Of a stretch of DNA of 64,000 nucleotides, positions 1 through 13,017 are shown one piece after another; the first letter of the stretch is position 1; each line of letters begins with the position of its first letter. Source of the DNA: Drosophila miranda (lineage: Eukaryota > Arthropoda > Insecta > Diptera > Drosophilidae); assembly GCF_003369915.1 (NCBI RefSeq), contig NC_046673.1:3952001-4016000 (forward strand), in the 5' to 3' direction. Position numbers and translations under genes: made by a program. The notes under the pieces are model-generated. The model was not told where the DNA came from. It was given only the letters and a program-made list of their open reading frames with translations, and ran no database searches.

Positions 1-1826
1 TCGTTCAGTTCTTTCTCCCTCGATTTCCGCCGAGTCGACTGCATCCCAATCCCGGCGGGAGTCAGCGATATCCCTTTCAGTGATATCCGACCTGTTCCAT
101 TGGTCTGCTCCTTTGTGTCTTCCCTTTGCCTGACACTCAGAATTATTGCTGGCCATTAAGCCGGCTTTTTTCTGCTGGGCTGCTTGGGCAAGCAATCCGA
201 ATCCGAATCCGAGTCCGAGTCCCCTTCCCGACTCAATTTTGGAGCGCGGTTTGTACGGACAGATGAGGGCACGGGGAGATGTGGCGCGATAATCAAGTTT
301 CTTTGTACTAATTACCCAAATAAAAGGAAGCCACGCGACTTCAATCTGTTCTGCCCTGGCGTGGAGTGGCGTGGCCCAACCCATGTCTCCCATGTAGGCC
401 CATGTCTCCCTGCCACTCACCGAGGCACGGCACCCAGATTCTCGGACACTCAGACAGTCAGTCCTTTGGTTGGCTGACTTGAGGACGGGCTCAATCCTGT
501 GCAGTGTGGATTTATGTTGGCAGCGACTCGGACTGGGCGGCCGCACATCAGGCACATCAATTACAGTTACAGCAACAATCGGCCAGCCAGTGGAGCGGCA
601 GTAACGAGAGGCGGAGAGGACGGAGAGGACGGAGAGGACGGAGAGGAAAACCCAATAAAATGTCAAATCCAATTGGCAAACACACACTGAGATCGAGGAC
701 GTAGCCATGGACGTAGCCATGGACGTGGACGTGGACCTGGATGTGGCCTTAGTTGTGGCCATGGACCGCAGTTCGTAAAGCATATCCAACTGTTTGTCAG
801 AAGGAGCCGGGTTGCCGGGGAGCCGGGAGTAGCATCGAAGGGGGTGTACAGAAGGAGAAAGAGAAACAGAAAGAGAGAGCGACAATAAAAACACTCGATT
901 ACAATCAAAAGTGACAGGGGTCCGTGGTTTTTCCCAGAGTGCGGGGTGAGGGGAGCCGGGCTCCGCGTTCCGGGTTCCGTGTGCCGTGTGCCGTGTGCCG
1001 TGTTCCGGGCAATGGTGCGTTGATGAATTTTGCTTTCGGCTCGCTCGCTGTCTGGGCCAGAGTTCAGTTCAATCAAGTTCAGCGGAAGTAATATGCCCCA
1101 AACGAGTCTGCGTTTTCCCCCTCTCTGTGCTCCCGGCGCTCTCGGCGCTCGCTACGCTGTGTGTTTGCCACTAAAATTGATTTGTTACTGTACATATGTC
1201 TCACTTCACTTTTACAAGCACAGCCCCGGCACATACCGATACATCAGAGCCAACCACACACAGAACCCCATCCAGCCGTAACCGTAACCGTAACCGTACC
1301 TTGTCCCTGTCTCTGTCCCTGTCCATCCCCCTTACCAGCACGCCCCCACTCTATCTGTGCGGGTTCCTGCAAAACTTTGGTAATATCGAACAAATCGGTT
1401 TCGTTTTTCAGCCGTCAGCCTTCACCGTTTGCCACTTTCCAATTGCCCCGGAGCACCCTGGGAGAAATTGGCAGCGAATGGAACTCGAAGGGGCTTGGTC
1501 CATGTCATAATTGGATGATGATCGGAAACCAGTGGGACTGCGCTTTCTCCTGGCGGAATGGCAAACAATCGATGGGTACATCAAAATACGCGCAGACATG
1601 GCACTCGAGTGAGTTGTTTACAATAATAACTGTGCCCACAACTGTGTTGCACTGGGAAGAACTCGATACGATGTATATATATACATACATATATGTAGCT
1701 GTTTAGTGAGCTGCACTTTAGATCGCTAACGTGTCGAATAATCGCTCTTCTGAAACAGGTGCCACTCAAACAGAGTTCAAAATGTTTCAAGGATGAATTC
1801 AGCTTTCTATCCAAAAATATATCCCT

Positions 1827-2005
1827 GCACCCCGCCTATCCTCTTTCCATATATGTACCTCAGCGTCCGCTGCATCTCTATCTCTTTCCACCAACGAAGT
1901 CCCATCCGGCCGTTATATATGACTCACTCCGCCAGGGGGCGCCAGTGGACGAGAAAAATATAGAGAGCGAGCGCGTGCCGGAGTGTCTGCTGCGAGAAAT
2001 CGTTT
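1827..2005. repeat. dispersed repeat, copy A
   Basis: This copy shares an ordered series of blocks with 4268-4480: CCTAT-CTCTTTCCAT, CGTCCGCTGCA-CTCT, CAACGAAG-CCCA-TCCGGCCGTTA, CTCCGCCAGGGGGCGCCAGTG and AGAGAGCGAGCGCGTG. Spacers between the blocks differ by insertions and by CT expansion in the second copy. Both copies lie in the same orientation. No coding potential is seen. It is either a degraded mobile element or a duplicated regulatory unit. Confidence 0.75.
1929..1947 (+). promoter_or_regulatory. CTCF-like motif in repeat copy A
   Basis: The segment CCGCCAGGGGGCGCCAG matches 15 of 16 positions of the general CTCF core consensus (CCASYAGRKGGCRSYV). It is identical in the second repeat copy although the spacers around it have diverged. 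Binding is inferred, not shown. Confidence 0.4.
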
Positions 2006-4070
2006 TCGTCATTCTGGGTATGAGATAGATCATATCTGATCCACTCTGATTCTACAAGCTGGTAGATATGTACATAAATGTCTCAGATTTTCGTCCTCTG
2101 TGAGAGTGAAAGTATTCGGAGCAGCAGCCGTCAATAGCTCCCAAGACATGTCAACGTTAACAACGCAGAAATATTCTTAGGAAATAATAGTCAAATAACT
2201 ACCTTAACTGTGTGGTAGTTTTGAAATACACTTGTTTCATTCCGATATCACAGAATCTGCACATATTATTCGGTCTCTCTAGCTCTTATGGTCTCTGAAA
2301 CCCGAAGGTCGGACGGACGGACGTACTACGCTATTATACATATGTATATACTTTATGGGGTCGGTATGGTTTCCTACCGGCTGTAACAAACATCTACACA
2401 AAACTAATATAAAGAGTGCTTGGCACTGCATTTATTGTCCCTCTACCTTGGTGTCCCTTTATTGGTGTTTCTCCTCCAAAGCCAAAACAAAAGCCGCCAA
2501 GCCGCCCACACAAATGTCTTCGCTCGTTTTTATAGTCACATACTCAAACATTTATATATACATATACCTTGATGAAATGAAACTATTACTGTTTTGTATT
2601 GCACTAAATAGCAGTTTAAGTGCAGTTTGTAGACAGTTCACTACGTAACGACATTGCCGTCCTGCCTTTGCCCTTTGCCCTCCATGCCTATTCTCAGAAA
2701 AGAGCGAACTTAAACAAGTAAATTATAATAACACTACAACGAACTGATGACAGATGACCAGAAAATCGTGAGATTTTAGATCTTTTTGGGGTATTAGGCT
2801 CAATAAAAGATTTCTGTAGACTCTATAGAGGGAGCAATGTATTGATAAATGAAAAAAGGAACGAATTCCGAATCCTAACACTGCCACTTTAATCTAGCAA
2901 AGTTTGATATGTAGACTGATGTAGACTTTGTGGCTTATACATTGCTTTACTCCCCTAATTAAGTCAACGTAGAAAGTTCAAGTGTCCGGGTGTCCAGCAC
3001 TAAGTCCCTTAACTAAGGTGAGTTTCTTATTTATCATACGCGTAGGACAGGGAATTGGGAGGTGCTATTCGCAAAAAGATAGCCACCACCAATGGCCTTC
3101 TCTGCCATGTCCAATCTCAATCTCCTCCAAGTAACTGTTTTATACCTACCAATAAATGTGTACATATATCCCTATCTATCCACCTAAAGTAATTCAATTT
3201 GTATGGTCTTCATTAGAGACAAAGGCCTGGGCCTGGGCCTTCTAGTTCATTGTGGATTCAGTAGAGGGAACTGACCGAGATGATTTGATTTCGGATTGAT
3301 TGAGCGTTTTTCGGGAGCATTTGGATTCTCGCGTTTTACACTTTGCTGGATCTTTTGGTAATTTGATTCCTGAACAACAATTGGCAGGCCACACATAACC
3401 GGAATTGGTACGCCGAATGGGTGTGATCAAATTTAATAAACTTGAAGTTTATTGCATTTGCTTGATTGTGTCTCGGGCTTGCTCGCTCCATTCCTAATCG
3501 AAAAGTTCCTTCATTTTTTTTTTTGCGCTTTTCCGCTTGAACTTGAAATTCCGTTTTGACGCTCTGTACTGTGTGGCATGCGGCGAAGGGGTGATGGCTG
3601 GATGGCAGGATGGCAGGATACCAGCCACTAGCACATAGTTTTACGTCGCAACTGAATGAGGACGATGATGAAAATGATTGGGCGGATGTTGGTTAGGCAA
3701 GATGCCAAGGCGCACAGGAATTTTCTTATTATTCACTGCATGCGAAGGAGCTGAGGAACAAAGGAACGCCACTTGAGCGGCATGTCCGACTCCTTAATCC
3801 CCCACTCCGCTGCTCTCTTTGGAATCCGGTTGGAGTGGGGCAACTTTATCTCGCTTTTAGATTGATGTCATTATAATAATGTTATATGTACAAATCGTCC
3901 ATTGGTTTGGCCCCTTTAGGGGACTCTTTAGCGTTGCCCCATCTTGGGATTTCTTGGATTTCGCACCCTGCACTCCCCTTATCTCTCTCTCTCTCTTGAT
4001 TCAGCCATTTCCCTTTCTGATTCCGATGCCATTCACTCAAATTGGCGTTTAAGTGACGCAAAGGCATCTC

Positions 4071-4110
4071 GGGAATGAAATGCTCGTGCTTTTCCATCTA
4101 TCAGCCGGAG
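4071..4110. repeat. third, partial copy of the dispersed repeat tail
   Basis: Twenty-two bases beginning GGGAATGAAATGCTCGTGC are repeated exactly at 4458-4479. Both are followed by related text ending in TATCAGCCG-AG. This extends the dispersed repeat family beyond the CTCF-like core. Confidence 0.55.
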
Positions 4111-4267
4111 GGGAGAGAATTCTGCTCCACTTAACACTTTATTGAATTCCGTTTGTGCATGCCCGTTGCTGCTTCTGCTTTTCCTTGCTTTTCCCATTGT
4201 TTTTATACCCGTTAGCTGTAGAATCGTTTTCAACCCTTGTATTTAGATTACCCCCGTATATCTATCA

Positions 4268-4480
4268 GCCTATTCTCTTTCCATGATGATTATACAATCA
4301 GCACTAGCTGTTTCCTTACCTCAACGTCCGCTGCACCTCTTCCTCTCTCTCTCTCTCTCTTTCTCTCTTCCTTCTCATCAACGAAGCCCAATCCGGCCGT
4401 TACTCCGCCAGGGGGCGCCAGTGCATGGAAAAGAGTTAGAGAGCGAGCGCGTGTCAGGGGAATGAAATGCTCGTGCTTTC
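4268..4480. repeat. dispersed repeat, copy B
   Basis: Second copy of the unit at 1827-2005, in the same orientation. A CT-rich stretch is expanded and there is an insertion after CTCTTTCCAT. A TATACCCGTTA motif, of a kind often seen at the ends of old fly repeats, lies about 60 bases upstream. Confidence 0.75.
4405..4423 (+). promoter_or_regulatory. CTCF-like motif in repeat copy B
   Basis: The same 19-base CTCF-like core as in copy A, flanked downstream by GAGAG-rich sequence resembling GAGA-factor sites. Conservation of the core and its GA-rich neighbour suggests function, but that is inference. Confidence 0.4.
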
Positions 4481-6521
4481 TCAATCTACGAGTATCAGCC
4501 GAAGTCGATCTACCTAACTGGGATATGTCCCATATTCAGCAAATAAGTAGTTCGGGCTTGCTGAGATAACTGTTGTAACTGTTATCATTGTCCGCTCCCC
4601 CTCATCTATCCACTTCGATGGCTCTGTCCTGGACATTGGCTCATAATACAAACCGACTGTGCGCTGCTTCTCCTCGTTGTTGGTCTTGGTCCGCCTGTCA
4701 CTTTGAGTTATGAAATGGCACGAAATGCACCCTTTGTGCGCTCGGACTTTGGGGGCGTGCGGGTGCTTCTGGAGGCGTGACAAAGCTAATTTCTCTTAGC
4801 GAAATCTCGACCTCACGGACTGTGGAAATGTGCGATAGGGACTGCGCAGACAATTGTGGCCAAAAATATGATCACGTCCTCTTGGACTGTTCCACAAGCA
4901 TTCCGTTCGTATTAATTTATACCACTATACTCGTACGTGCACCTCTTCCTAAACCATTTATTGTATACCATTCCAAATCCACTCTGTACCTTATGATTAT
5001 TTTTCCTGAATTACCATTCCATATTCTATTATATTTGTATATGCCATTTTTGTTCCTTTCTTTTCTCGATTTCCCGAGTATTAAAATGAATGTTCCTGGT
5101 CACTTAATTTCATTACTTTCGAAAACATCCCCAAGACTCTATATGGACAAATCCAATTAGATATTATGAGCTTATGAGCCAGCGATTTCCGTCTGCACGG
5201 AGTCGGAACCACTAAGATCGGTTCACTATATCAGATATGTATGTAAACAGCTGTTATTGCAACGAGAGGCTCTATAACAAATCGTTGCGTGTAAAAATAC
5301 TGGTACCCAACACTATGGCCCCTGTCTTGTGTTATTCTTATTGATATAGCAATAGGTATCTTTTGTTCGAGGTTTTCCCCCGTGACACAATATTGTCGCG
5401 CCTCCATATTGATGCAGACAAATATTTGAACAAATTTCGCTTTCTCTTAGTCCCAGCCTCAACCCCGAGCCGCATGTTCTCTTTCTCGCACTCTCCTTTC
5501 GCCCAGCCAAAACCTCAGAAATGCGGTCGACGTTCTATATAAATTATTGAAGATTTATTGGGTGCACTGCTTACCCAGAGACAGACAGACCCACACACAC
5601 ACACACTCCCTCCACATAGTATGTACCTCGCAATACCAGTATATTGGCATTTTGATAGACTTCCTGTCCCACTTCCCCCCACACCCCCAAAACATTGTCC
5701 TGAACAAACGAGCTCACGTTTAGTTTATCATAAGGCTGGCTTATTTATGGCAACCACTTTGCGCCACCTTTCGATGATGTTTCCAACCCAACGATGATAA
5801 TGACGAACGATCTCGGGACGGGCTGTCACCATCAGGGCATGGTAGTCGTCGGTACAAGTCTCAGGTCGCAGGTCGCAGGTACGAATCTGGGGATGGTGTT
5901 TGGGGAGAGTGTGAAAGGTGGGCCAGAACAACTGCCGTGACATATTGAGTAATGACATTCTCGAGTCGATAATCCATTAGGAGACCCAGCACTAAGCTCT
6001 ATGAATCGTTAATGCCTGCCTAAAGGTCGGGCGCTGGGTGATGCTATAGCGATGCTATCCTGTGCTTGGGGGGAAAGGGGAAAAATTAAGAGAGATGCCC
6101 AATTGCCACTTCCTCTATGAGGCCTAGTGGAGCCGTGATGTGGGCATCTAGAGAGGGGCGTGAAATCAAAGCACGATTTCAGGATAACAATAGATACGCA
6201 AGTGGTGTGCTATAATGGTTGATACCGTTAAGCCGTTACAGCATATATAACTGTAGGGTTGGCAGCCCTTTAGCCAGCTGATGAGTATCGATCTATCGCG
6301 AGGAAGATATATCAATAGCAGAGTAAGAGCTCTACTTCGGAAGCGAGAGGACGTACATACGTAATAAGATATAACAAGAAACTCATGTGAAACATATTTG
6401 AACCAAGAATAAACATCATACCTGATTACTGAATACAACAACGTGTGACGTATTTGTTTCTGGAGTTTCTGGAGCGGATTCATACTCACTTGTAGGGAGC
6501 TCGCCGAGGATCCCTACATAA

Positions 6522-6583
6522 CTATACCTATACCTATACCTATACCTATATCTATACCTATACCTATACCTATACCTATACCT
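6522..6583. repeat. (CTATAC)n hexamer microsatellite
   Basis: About ten tandem CTATAC hexamers with one interrupted unit (TATATC). It is followed directly by a GC-rich palindrome and a small hairpin with a T run (see findings). Confidence 0.9.
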
Positions 6584-8478
6584 GCCGACGGCAGCCTACC
6601 TAAGGCTGCCGACGTTTTTTATGGTTAATTTTCGATGCCTCGTTTTCGGAGCATGGAGCATATGTGAATGATTCCCACCTGCTATTGGATGGAGGCTGTG
6701 AGTGCCCCCCAAGGCGACATTTGGCATCCAGCGGAGCGAGGATCTGGATGCAGACGAGTCCTGTGCACCACGTGAACGGGAACAGGACGCGCGCCTGGCG
6801 CAGTCTCTTGCATAAATAACAAAGCCGCCAAATTGCCACGGCCACAGTCCGGCCAAATGGCGCTCCGACCACAAAAAAAAAAACACAAAACCGGAGTCCC
6901 AAAACTGCGGCGGCGACTGCTCTGCTGCCTTTGATAAATAAATTAAAAGGCACACGCGAAACAGCGGGAACAGGCCAGTCCGGCCCCAACTAGGAACCTG
7001 AACCTAATAAAGCTGACCACGCAGGACCCGGCAGTACGGGGTCCGCGCGCGGGGGCGGTGCTTCTAGCACATGTGTGGCCACAGCCAGGCAACCAGCAAA
7101 AAACCGCCAGCGCGTGGCCACAGCCAGGCCCAGAGCGGAAAAAATGAGCCAGACCCAGAGCCAGAGCCAGAGCGAAGCTGCAAAGCCACAGCCCTAAACA
7201 AAATTGATGAAACAGAAAAAACAAACTGTCGGAGAAGTCGAAGCAAGGCGGCAAATACCCTTCTTCGAAAACACATAGAAATTGTGTATACATACATTGA
7301 GATCCTCCGATTTATACAGATTTACCACTCGGCGTTACAAAAGCACCTCTCTACACGGATCTGAGATCCATTTCCACCTTAGCAGAGCCGTAAACCTAAA
7401 CCTATACCTACTTTTTGTTTTTGGGTCATATTGCGCGATTTACGATTGTTCTTCTAGAGGTTAACATTCCACAAAATATTCCACGTGCCGCAAACTATAG
7501 AACACAATCAGCAATGCCCTTTGAAAGAGCACGAAAACAAATGTTGGACCGAGTGCAGGCTGGACCGGGCTAAAAGTGGTGGCAAGAGTGCGACCAGGAC
7601 TAAAGGATTGAGAGGTTTTAAGCTCTTGGCCGTGTTTGCATTTGGATATTTGACGCCACCGCCAAAAAGCGAATGAATCGCCCGAAGGGCTAAGGACAAA
7701 AACTGAATAAAAGCAGAACGCACACACCCAGGAAAAAGAACAGATCAGCACTACGAATGACAGAAGCGCTGGCATTGAATTACAAGTATATCGGATTACG
7801 TTCGCTATAGCTATCGATCTAACTAACGGTAGTCCGAACAGGACTTTATTGAAGAGGCACAGAAGGGAGGACAGGGCCAGGGATAGTATAGTTTGCGCTG
7901 TCCATTAAATTACAACTAATTTTACATTATAATTACAGGGGTGCTTCACACATAGGCAGCTTAGTTTATTTATTTCCGATTGAATTTATACAATTTTTCG
8001 TATATATTAAACAAAATCATAAAAAGATCAGTAGGAGAGATCAGTAAGTAAGTAAAAGCAAACAGTTTCAGTTTCAGTATATCTCTTTGCAGATCCCTTC
8101 AATCAATAGAGGAAACAGAATACTTTTAAGAAATTCCACTCAATATAAACCCTTCCGTTGATATGTGCGAGTCCTACAGTTCCGTTCCTGATCAATTCAC
8201 TTGAACTGTAGCCGGATATCGGTTTGCAATCGATTACTTATCTGCACGCATCCCGGATGGCCTGCGAAACTTTCGTCAGCTCTTGGCCGCAAATCTTGGC
8301 CAACTTAATCTGTTTGCTGTGTGTCCACACGTCCCTTTGATGTAGCCTCATGGAACTCGGTCTGCTTTTCGGGTCCGAATGGTCAGCAAGTGGTGCAGAG
8401 GTCAAGAGAGCTCTAAAGATTGCTGATGGGCGAAGGGGGAGTGGTATCTTATCAATGTGCTCGAGTATTAGCATGAGC

Positions 8479-8479
<1 letters not shown>

Positions 8480-8524
<45 letters not shown>
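8480..8524. repeat. (TG)n microsatellite
   Basis: Uninterrupted TG dinucleotides ending in a short TCTG transition. It is the source of several spurious open frames on both strands. Confidence 0.95.
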
Positions 8525-8525
<1 letters not shown>

Positions 8526-9817
8526 TGTCTGTGTTTTGGGTAAATTAGGTTCCATCTTTGGGCAATTTTCCTTTTGGCATTTTGTTGCCTTTTTTGCACT
8601 CTGTTTGCCAACTAATTTACCGTTAGTTATTACTCTATGTGTGTGTGCTTGTGTGTGTGTTAGTAAGAGTGTCTATCTCAGCATGCATATGCCGGCCATT
8701 TGTCTGCCACGCCTTGACCATAAATAACACGTCCTCTAGTCCCCTGGATACGGATACTCGTGCAAGCGCACACACTTAAAGAGGGGCACGCACACTGAGA
8801 CGGAGTTGTCACTTATAAATGTGTAGCTATTTCCATTAAGTTGTTGTCATCACTAACATTCCTGTGAGGCTCATTCTGACCAACGCCGCAGGCACTTGGC
8901 CGGAACAAAATTTCCCTCTGCCCGTACACACTTTCCGAAGATGCCTCGAGCTTTGGTGAGCTCTTTACCGCTTGGCAGAGGGAACAAATTTCGTAATCTG
9001 TCGTAAGGCCCAGGCCAAGGCACTGGCACAAAAGAAACGGTTTCATACTTAGCATTTTAGTATTTAAATATTTGTTTATTTTTGTTCGAAAACTTGATCG
9101 AAACTCAATCAATTTATGTACAGTCTCGTTGGCACTTGACTGCAGTTGATTGGAATGTTGTATGAACTATGTGCTAGAAAATCAGCTTCCCGTGAATCAA
9201 AAACAAAATACATGTCGAGAGCATGAATCGGCGCTCGCCGATAAGGGTTGTTTTGTTGTTGTTGTTGTACTCGAACCAAAAGAACACTTTGTACAGGGCT
9301 ATCGTAGAATCTTCTAGGGTGTTCGGGCTTCGTTTAGCGTTCTTTCGCGTTTTCTGAGCGAGACGTCATGAGAGCAAACCGCTAGGTAATCTTGGGCTAA
9401 ACGCAGAGAGCGAGAGGGACTGTGTGAGGGGGAGTGGGGTTGGGGGTGGGGGTGGTGGTGTGATTGGGTAACCGACTTAATCACAAGAAAACGACGTCAC
9501 AGTCTCGTCTCACGCTCCCTCTATCTGCATCTCCGTCTGTGTATCTCACTAGCACGCTCTCTCTTCTCTTTTTTTGTATCTGTATCAGTCCCAGCCCTGT
9601 TCTAGACATTCAAATCTGCAGTGTCAGCCATTCATTTGGTTAATGACATTGTGGCGGTTGCTGCGGCAAAAGCCACACACTCACATGAGTGGCGGAGAGG
9701 AAAGTAAGGAGGTAGTGAGGCGGATGTACATACATATATCTGTGGAGGAGGAGGCAAGAAAGTATCTCCAAGATACTTTTCAACTGACACACAAAGTTTT
9801 CGGCTGGCCTACCGCCA

Positions 9818-9840
9818 TGTGTGTGTGTGTGTGTGTGTGT
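9818..9840. repeat. (TG)n microsatellite
   Basis: Short pure TG run of about eleven units in otherwise low-complexity non-coding DNA. Confidence 0.9.
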
Positions 9841-12684
9841 CTTGTTGCTCATGTTGCCGCTTGTCTGTGGCAGTGCCTCACATGGCCCTGGTCCTGGTCC
9901 TGGGTCTGGGGTCTGGGGCTTTGGTTGAATTATTTTAGGAGCAACTGTTGTCTCTTGTTTGCTGCTGTCGGTGTGGCTGTGGCTGCGGCTGTTGCCGCTC
10001 CTGTGCTAATGCAGCATACCCATTCACATCTACCGCCCGGATTGCCACACTGCCACACACAGCCGCTCATGCCTCCATCTTTGTCTCTGTCTCTGTCTCT
10101 TTCTTCGCTCCCGCACCGCCTACTTCTCATTGCCCGCCTGGGAGCTGGCGCAGCAAGAAATGAAAATGGAAAATGAAATATAAATTTGAACAAAAAAATT
10201 AAAATATACAAACAAACGGGAACGTATGGAATGTAACTGAATTAAATGAAATTAAATGTACGAAATGTTGGAGCAAAACGGAGAGCGGTGGGCAGCGTTG
10301 TGGTATGCATTAGCATAACGGTCGTATCCCCTATGATGAGCTAGCTGCTATGTACATGATTATCCCCATGCCCATGCCCCATGCCCCATGCCCCATGCCT
10401 CCCATGGAAAGCTGCAGGGTCAATTCGAGAAGTCGTGCCATGTGACTCTGAGGTGTGCGCAATGTGCCGCACCGGCATTGTGAGTGCAGGATAACGATGA
10501 CGATAACAGCCACAATTTTATATTCTTCAAAAGCAACACAGCGGTCGCTACTTGACATCCAAAGACCAAGACCTGTGGCCCCAGAGCCTCAAGGAGCCTC
10601 AAGCCACATACTTCAACTTAAATAAAGAAATGGCCAATAAAAAGGCCCACGTCCGTGAATGGCAGTGTGTTGTGGTGCGGTTTAACGAGCAGCCATTCGG
10701 CATCAACAATGATACCATTCGCTATTCCGAGTGATTCTAGATTAATTCTAGCTATATTTTACACAGCTAAAAGTAGCTTTTGCCCCAGTAATTCCCACCT
10801 GCAAGCCATATCGATATTATCTCGTCCGACACTAGGCTCAATAAGTCACCAAAACAGAACTGGTTCCAATCAATTTGTTTTCCTTTAAAGGTACACCCTT
10901 TTGGGGCAAGATTGGTTTCGTTTGGACTCTTCTTTCGTGTGTCTTTTACATTTTGGGCAAGCATGGAACACAAGTGTTTTCTTTTTCTTGTTGAAGTCAA
11001 AAAGTTGGTCGGCTAATAATACGGGCACCCTTGCTATGCAAACATAACATAAAGTCCCATCAAAAACGGGCCGATTGCGATAGCAGAAGAGACAACAAAA
11101 TGCCAAACTATCAATTGGGCACTCAAAAGTTTTGAAAAAGAGTTTAAAGTATCTCATATAGGAACTTCGATTCGACCAGAGATTGAACTGCAGGCCACAC
11201 CCATAGCGCGGTCTTGACCAGTAGGTGGTACCAGTTGTATGGCTGGTTGCTGGCTCTGATCCGAGTACCTTGAGAGCTCTAATAATGGCTGAGCCTCAGC
11301 ACAGATTACACACCCCTAGACCCACTTACGAATACAAATACATGCACATACGCAGAACATAGTACATTTACATATGCATGGACAGGTTTGATTCAATTTG
11401 GTTCGAAACGAAGACGCTGACACGCCCACAGGACTGCAAATAGTTGCAAATGCAAGCACTGCCTCTCTGACCTGTCCTCCTCTCTCTCTCTATCTCTCTG
11501 TCTCTATCGTGTGCCATCTTTCTTACACACATTTGCTTGGAGCACTTTCTAATGAGTTTCAAATGGAAAGTACTCAACGGTGCCCTGTGATCTGCCGTGA
11601 TTCTACCCCGTGCTCGTAGGTCGGGAATATGCATTCGTCCGTGCATGGCATGTAACAGAAGGAAGACCCACAAATGCAACACCTGGACTTCCAGTGCTAG
11701 AGATCCAAGATTAACCTCTAATCGAAAAACGCTGCTGGGATATATGTACACCCGTGGGATATGTACGTGTACCGGCAGTAGCGGGTATCTTGTGGTCGGA
11801 ATACCGACTTTGGCGTTCCCATTCGTTTTCATTGAACTTCTGCCGGACTCTTTTGGGCACTTGGCACTTGATGCATTGCACTCGAACGCTTTTGGCACGC
11901 TGATGAGATGGGATAAGAGTGGAGTGCAGAGCCCAGCAAACAGCACAGAGTGCAGAGTGCAGAGTGCAGAGTGCAGAGGTTGATGGTCCCCGATTCCGAA
12001 TGGGCTTCCTTTTAATGTGCGCCACATAGTTGACCCGAATCTGGAATATGTAAGAGCTTTCTCTCTCCGTCCCATCTCACCACCCCCGCCCCCCCCCCCC
12101 TCCCTCTCTCCACATGACAACGAAAAATGGATTTTCAATTTTTCATTGAAAATTTCGGGTAAACGGGGAACGGAACTAAAGCTACGCTGGGAAGCCCCGC
12201 AAGTGCTGCCACTGCCACTGCCACTGCCACTCACTCCTCTGTATGCCAGTGCTTTAATGAGTTGCAAAATGCTCGTACAGTGAAGCCCGGAAGCATTTTG
12301 TAATTGGTTGCGCGAACGTCAGAGCGGGTAGCGAAGGCCAGCAGGGGGTAGCAGAAGTCGGGTATAAAATGAAATTATATACCGCAAGGACGAGCCAGGA
12401 TGGGGGCTGGGGTTTGGGTTTGAGTTTGAGTTTGGGCTTGGGCTTGGCACGGAGAGCAGCTTGGCAACTTCGCGCAGGCAAAACTCAATTTAATCGGGCA
12501 ACGAAAATCAATTTAAAATAGATTTACTTCGCTACACTAATTGAGGCACTCCTGCTGCCGCTGCCGCTGCCACTGCCGACGGTAACGCCGACGCCGATGC
12601 CGACACCGGAGATGGGTTGTAGTCAACAAATATTTGCTGAAAAACTAAGCCAAGATTGGTACGGGTATGGGAGCAGTCCGTTAA

Positions 12685-13017
12685 TTAAACACTTTCATCC
12701 GTCATAATAAGAGACAACAAGAGCAAGGCGCTAACAAGAAACGCACCAGCCATAAGGAAAGCCACTTGGAGCAGTGTTTTGTGAATGGGGGCACTACGGG
12801 ATAGGGGATACTCACTACTCCGATGGAGAGCAATATATTGTTCGGCCTGGAGTCGCTTGGATCCAGGTGTTCTTGGAGGCAGAGGAGCATTGTTTACAGT
12901 CGGTAAAAGTTCATTCCGCCTGTTGCATCCACAACGAAGTTTACCCTTCGAATAGTTATTCGGTGACAATAGTGGTTCGAATGCAAGAAAACAGAACGAG
13001 TATACCTCAAGACCCAG
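12685..13017 (-). CDS. possible terminal exon with one membrane segment
   Basis: An open frame with no ATG runs from an in-frame TAG at 13018-13020 to a TAA. The last 60 or so residues look protein-like: a polar Pro/Arg/Ser-rich stretch, then QYIALHRSS, then a hydrophobic helix of about 22 residues (QVAFLMAGAFLVSALLLL), ending MTDESV. By eye the YIxL, PxxK, GAFL and LLLS pattern recalls the first membrane helix of TMEM230/DUF872 proteins, but the second helix of that family is absent. CTAG just upstream could be a splice acceptor. No partner exon was found. It may be a pseudogene, an orphan exon or chance. Confidence 0.22.
   Translation of the reverse strand: MGLEVYSFCFLAFEPLLSPNNYSKGKLRCGCNRRNELLPTVNNAPLPPRTPGSKRLQAEQYIALHRSSEYPLSRSAPIHKTLLQVAFLMAGAFLVSALLLLSLIMTDESV

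Larger units (their letters stand above)
1..12684. other. gene-poor non-coding block
   Basis: I found no convincing coding exon here on either strand. The open frames are low-complexity shadows of simple repeats such as Pro/Ser-rich, His-Thr and Arg-Gly runs. The block contains short GA-, CATGCC- and GTGCAGA-type tandem repeats, CA/TG microsatellites, two copies of a dispersed repeat near 1.9 and 4.4 kb, and several TATACCC-type motifs common at the edges of degraded fly transposons. It could be intergenic, or intron of the leftward gene whose 5' end appears near 21-25 kb. Confidence 0.6.

Noticed and set aside
4777..5160. 127-codon plus-strand frame containing KYDHVLLDCST, reminiscent of LINE tails
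   Set aside because: One short Cys/His-like match is not enough. The rest is AT-rich hydrophobic sequence and no other retrotransposon motif is nearby.
11368..12267. Long minus-strand open frame of 299 codons
   Set aside because: Composition is driven by Gly-Ser, Gly-run and Leu-His repeats from (CCACTG)n, C-rich and GCAGAGT tandem repeats. It has no domain, splice or start evidence.
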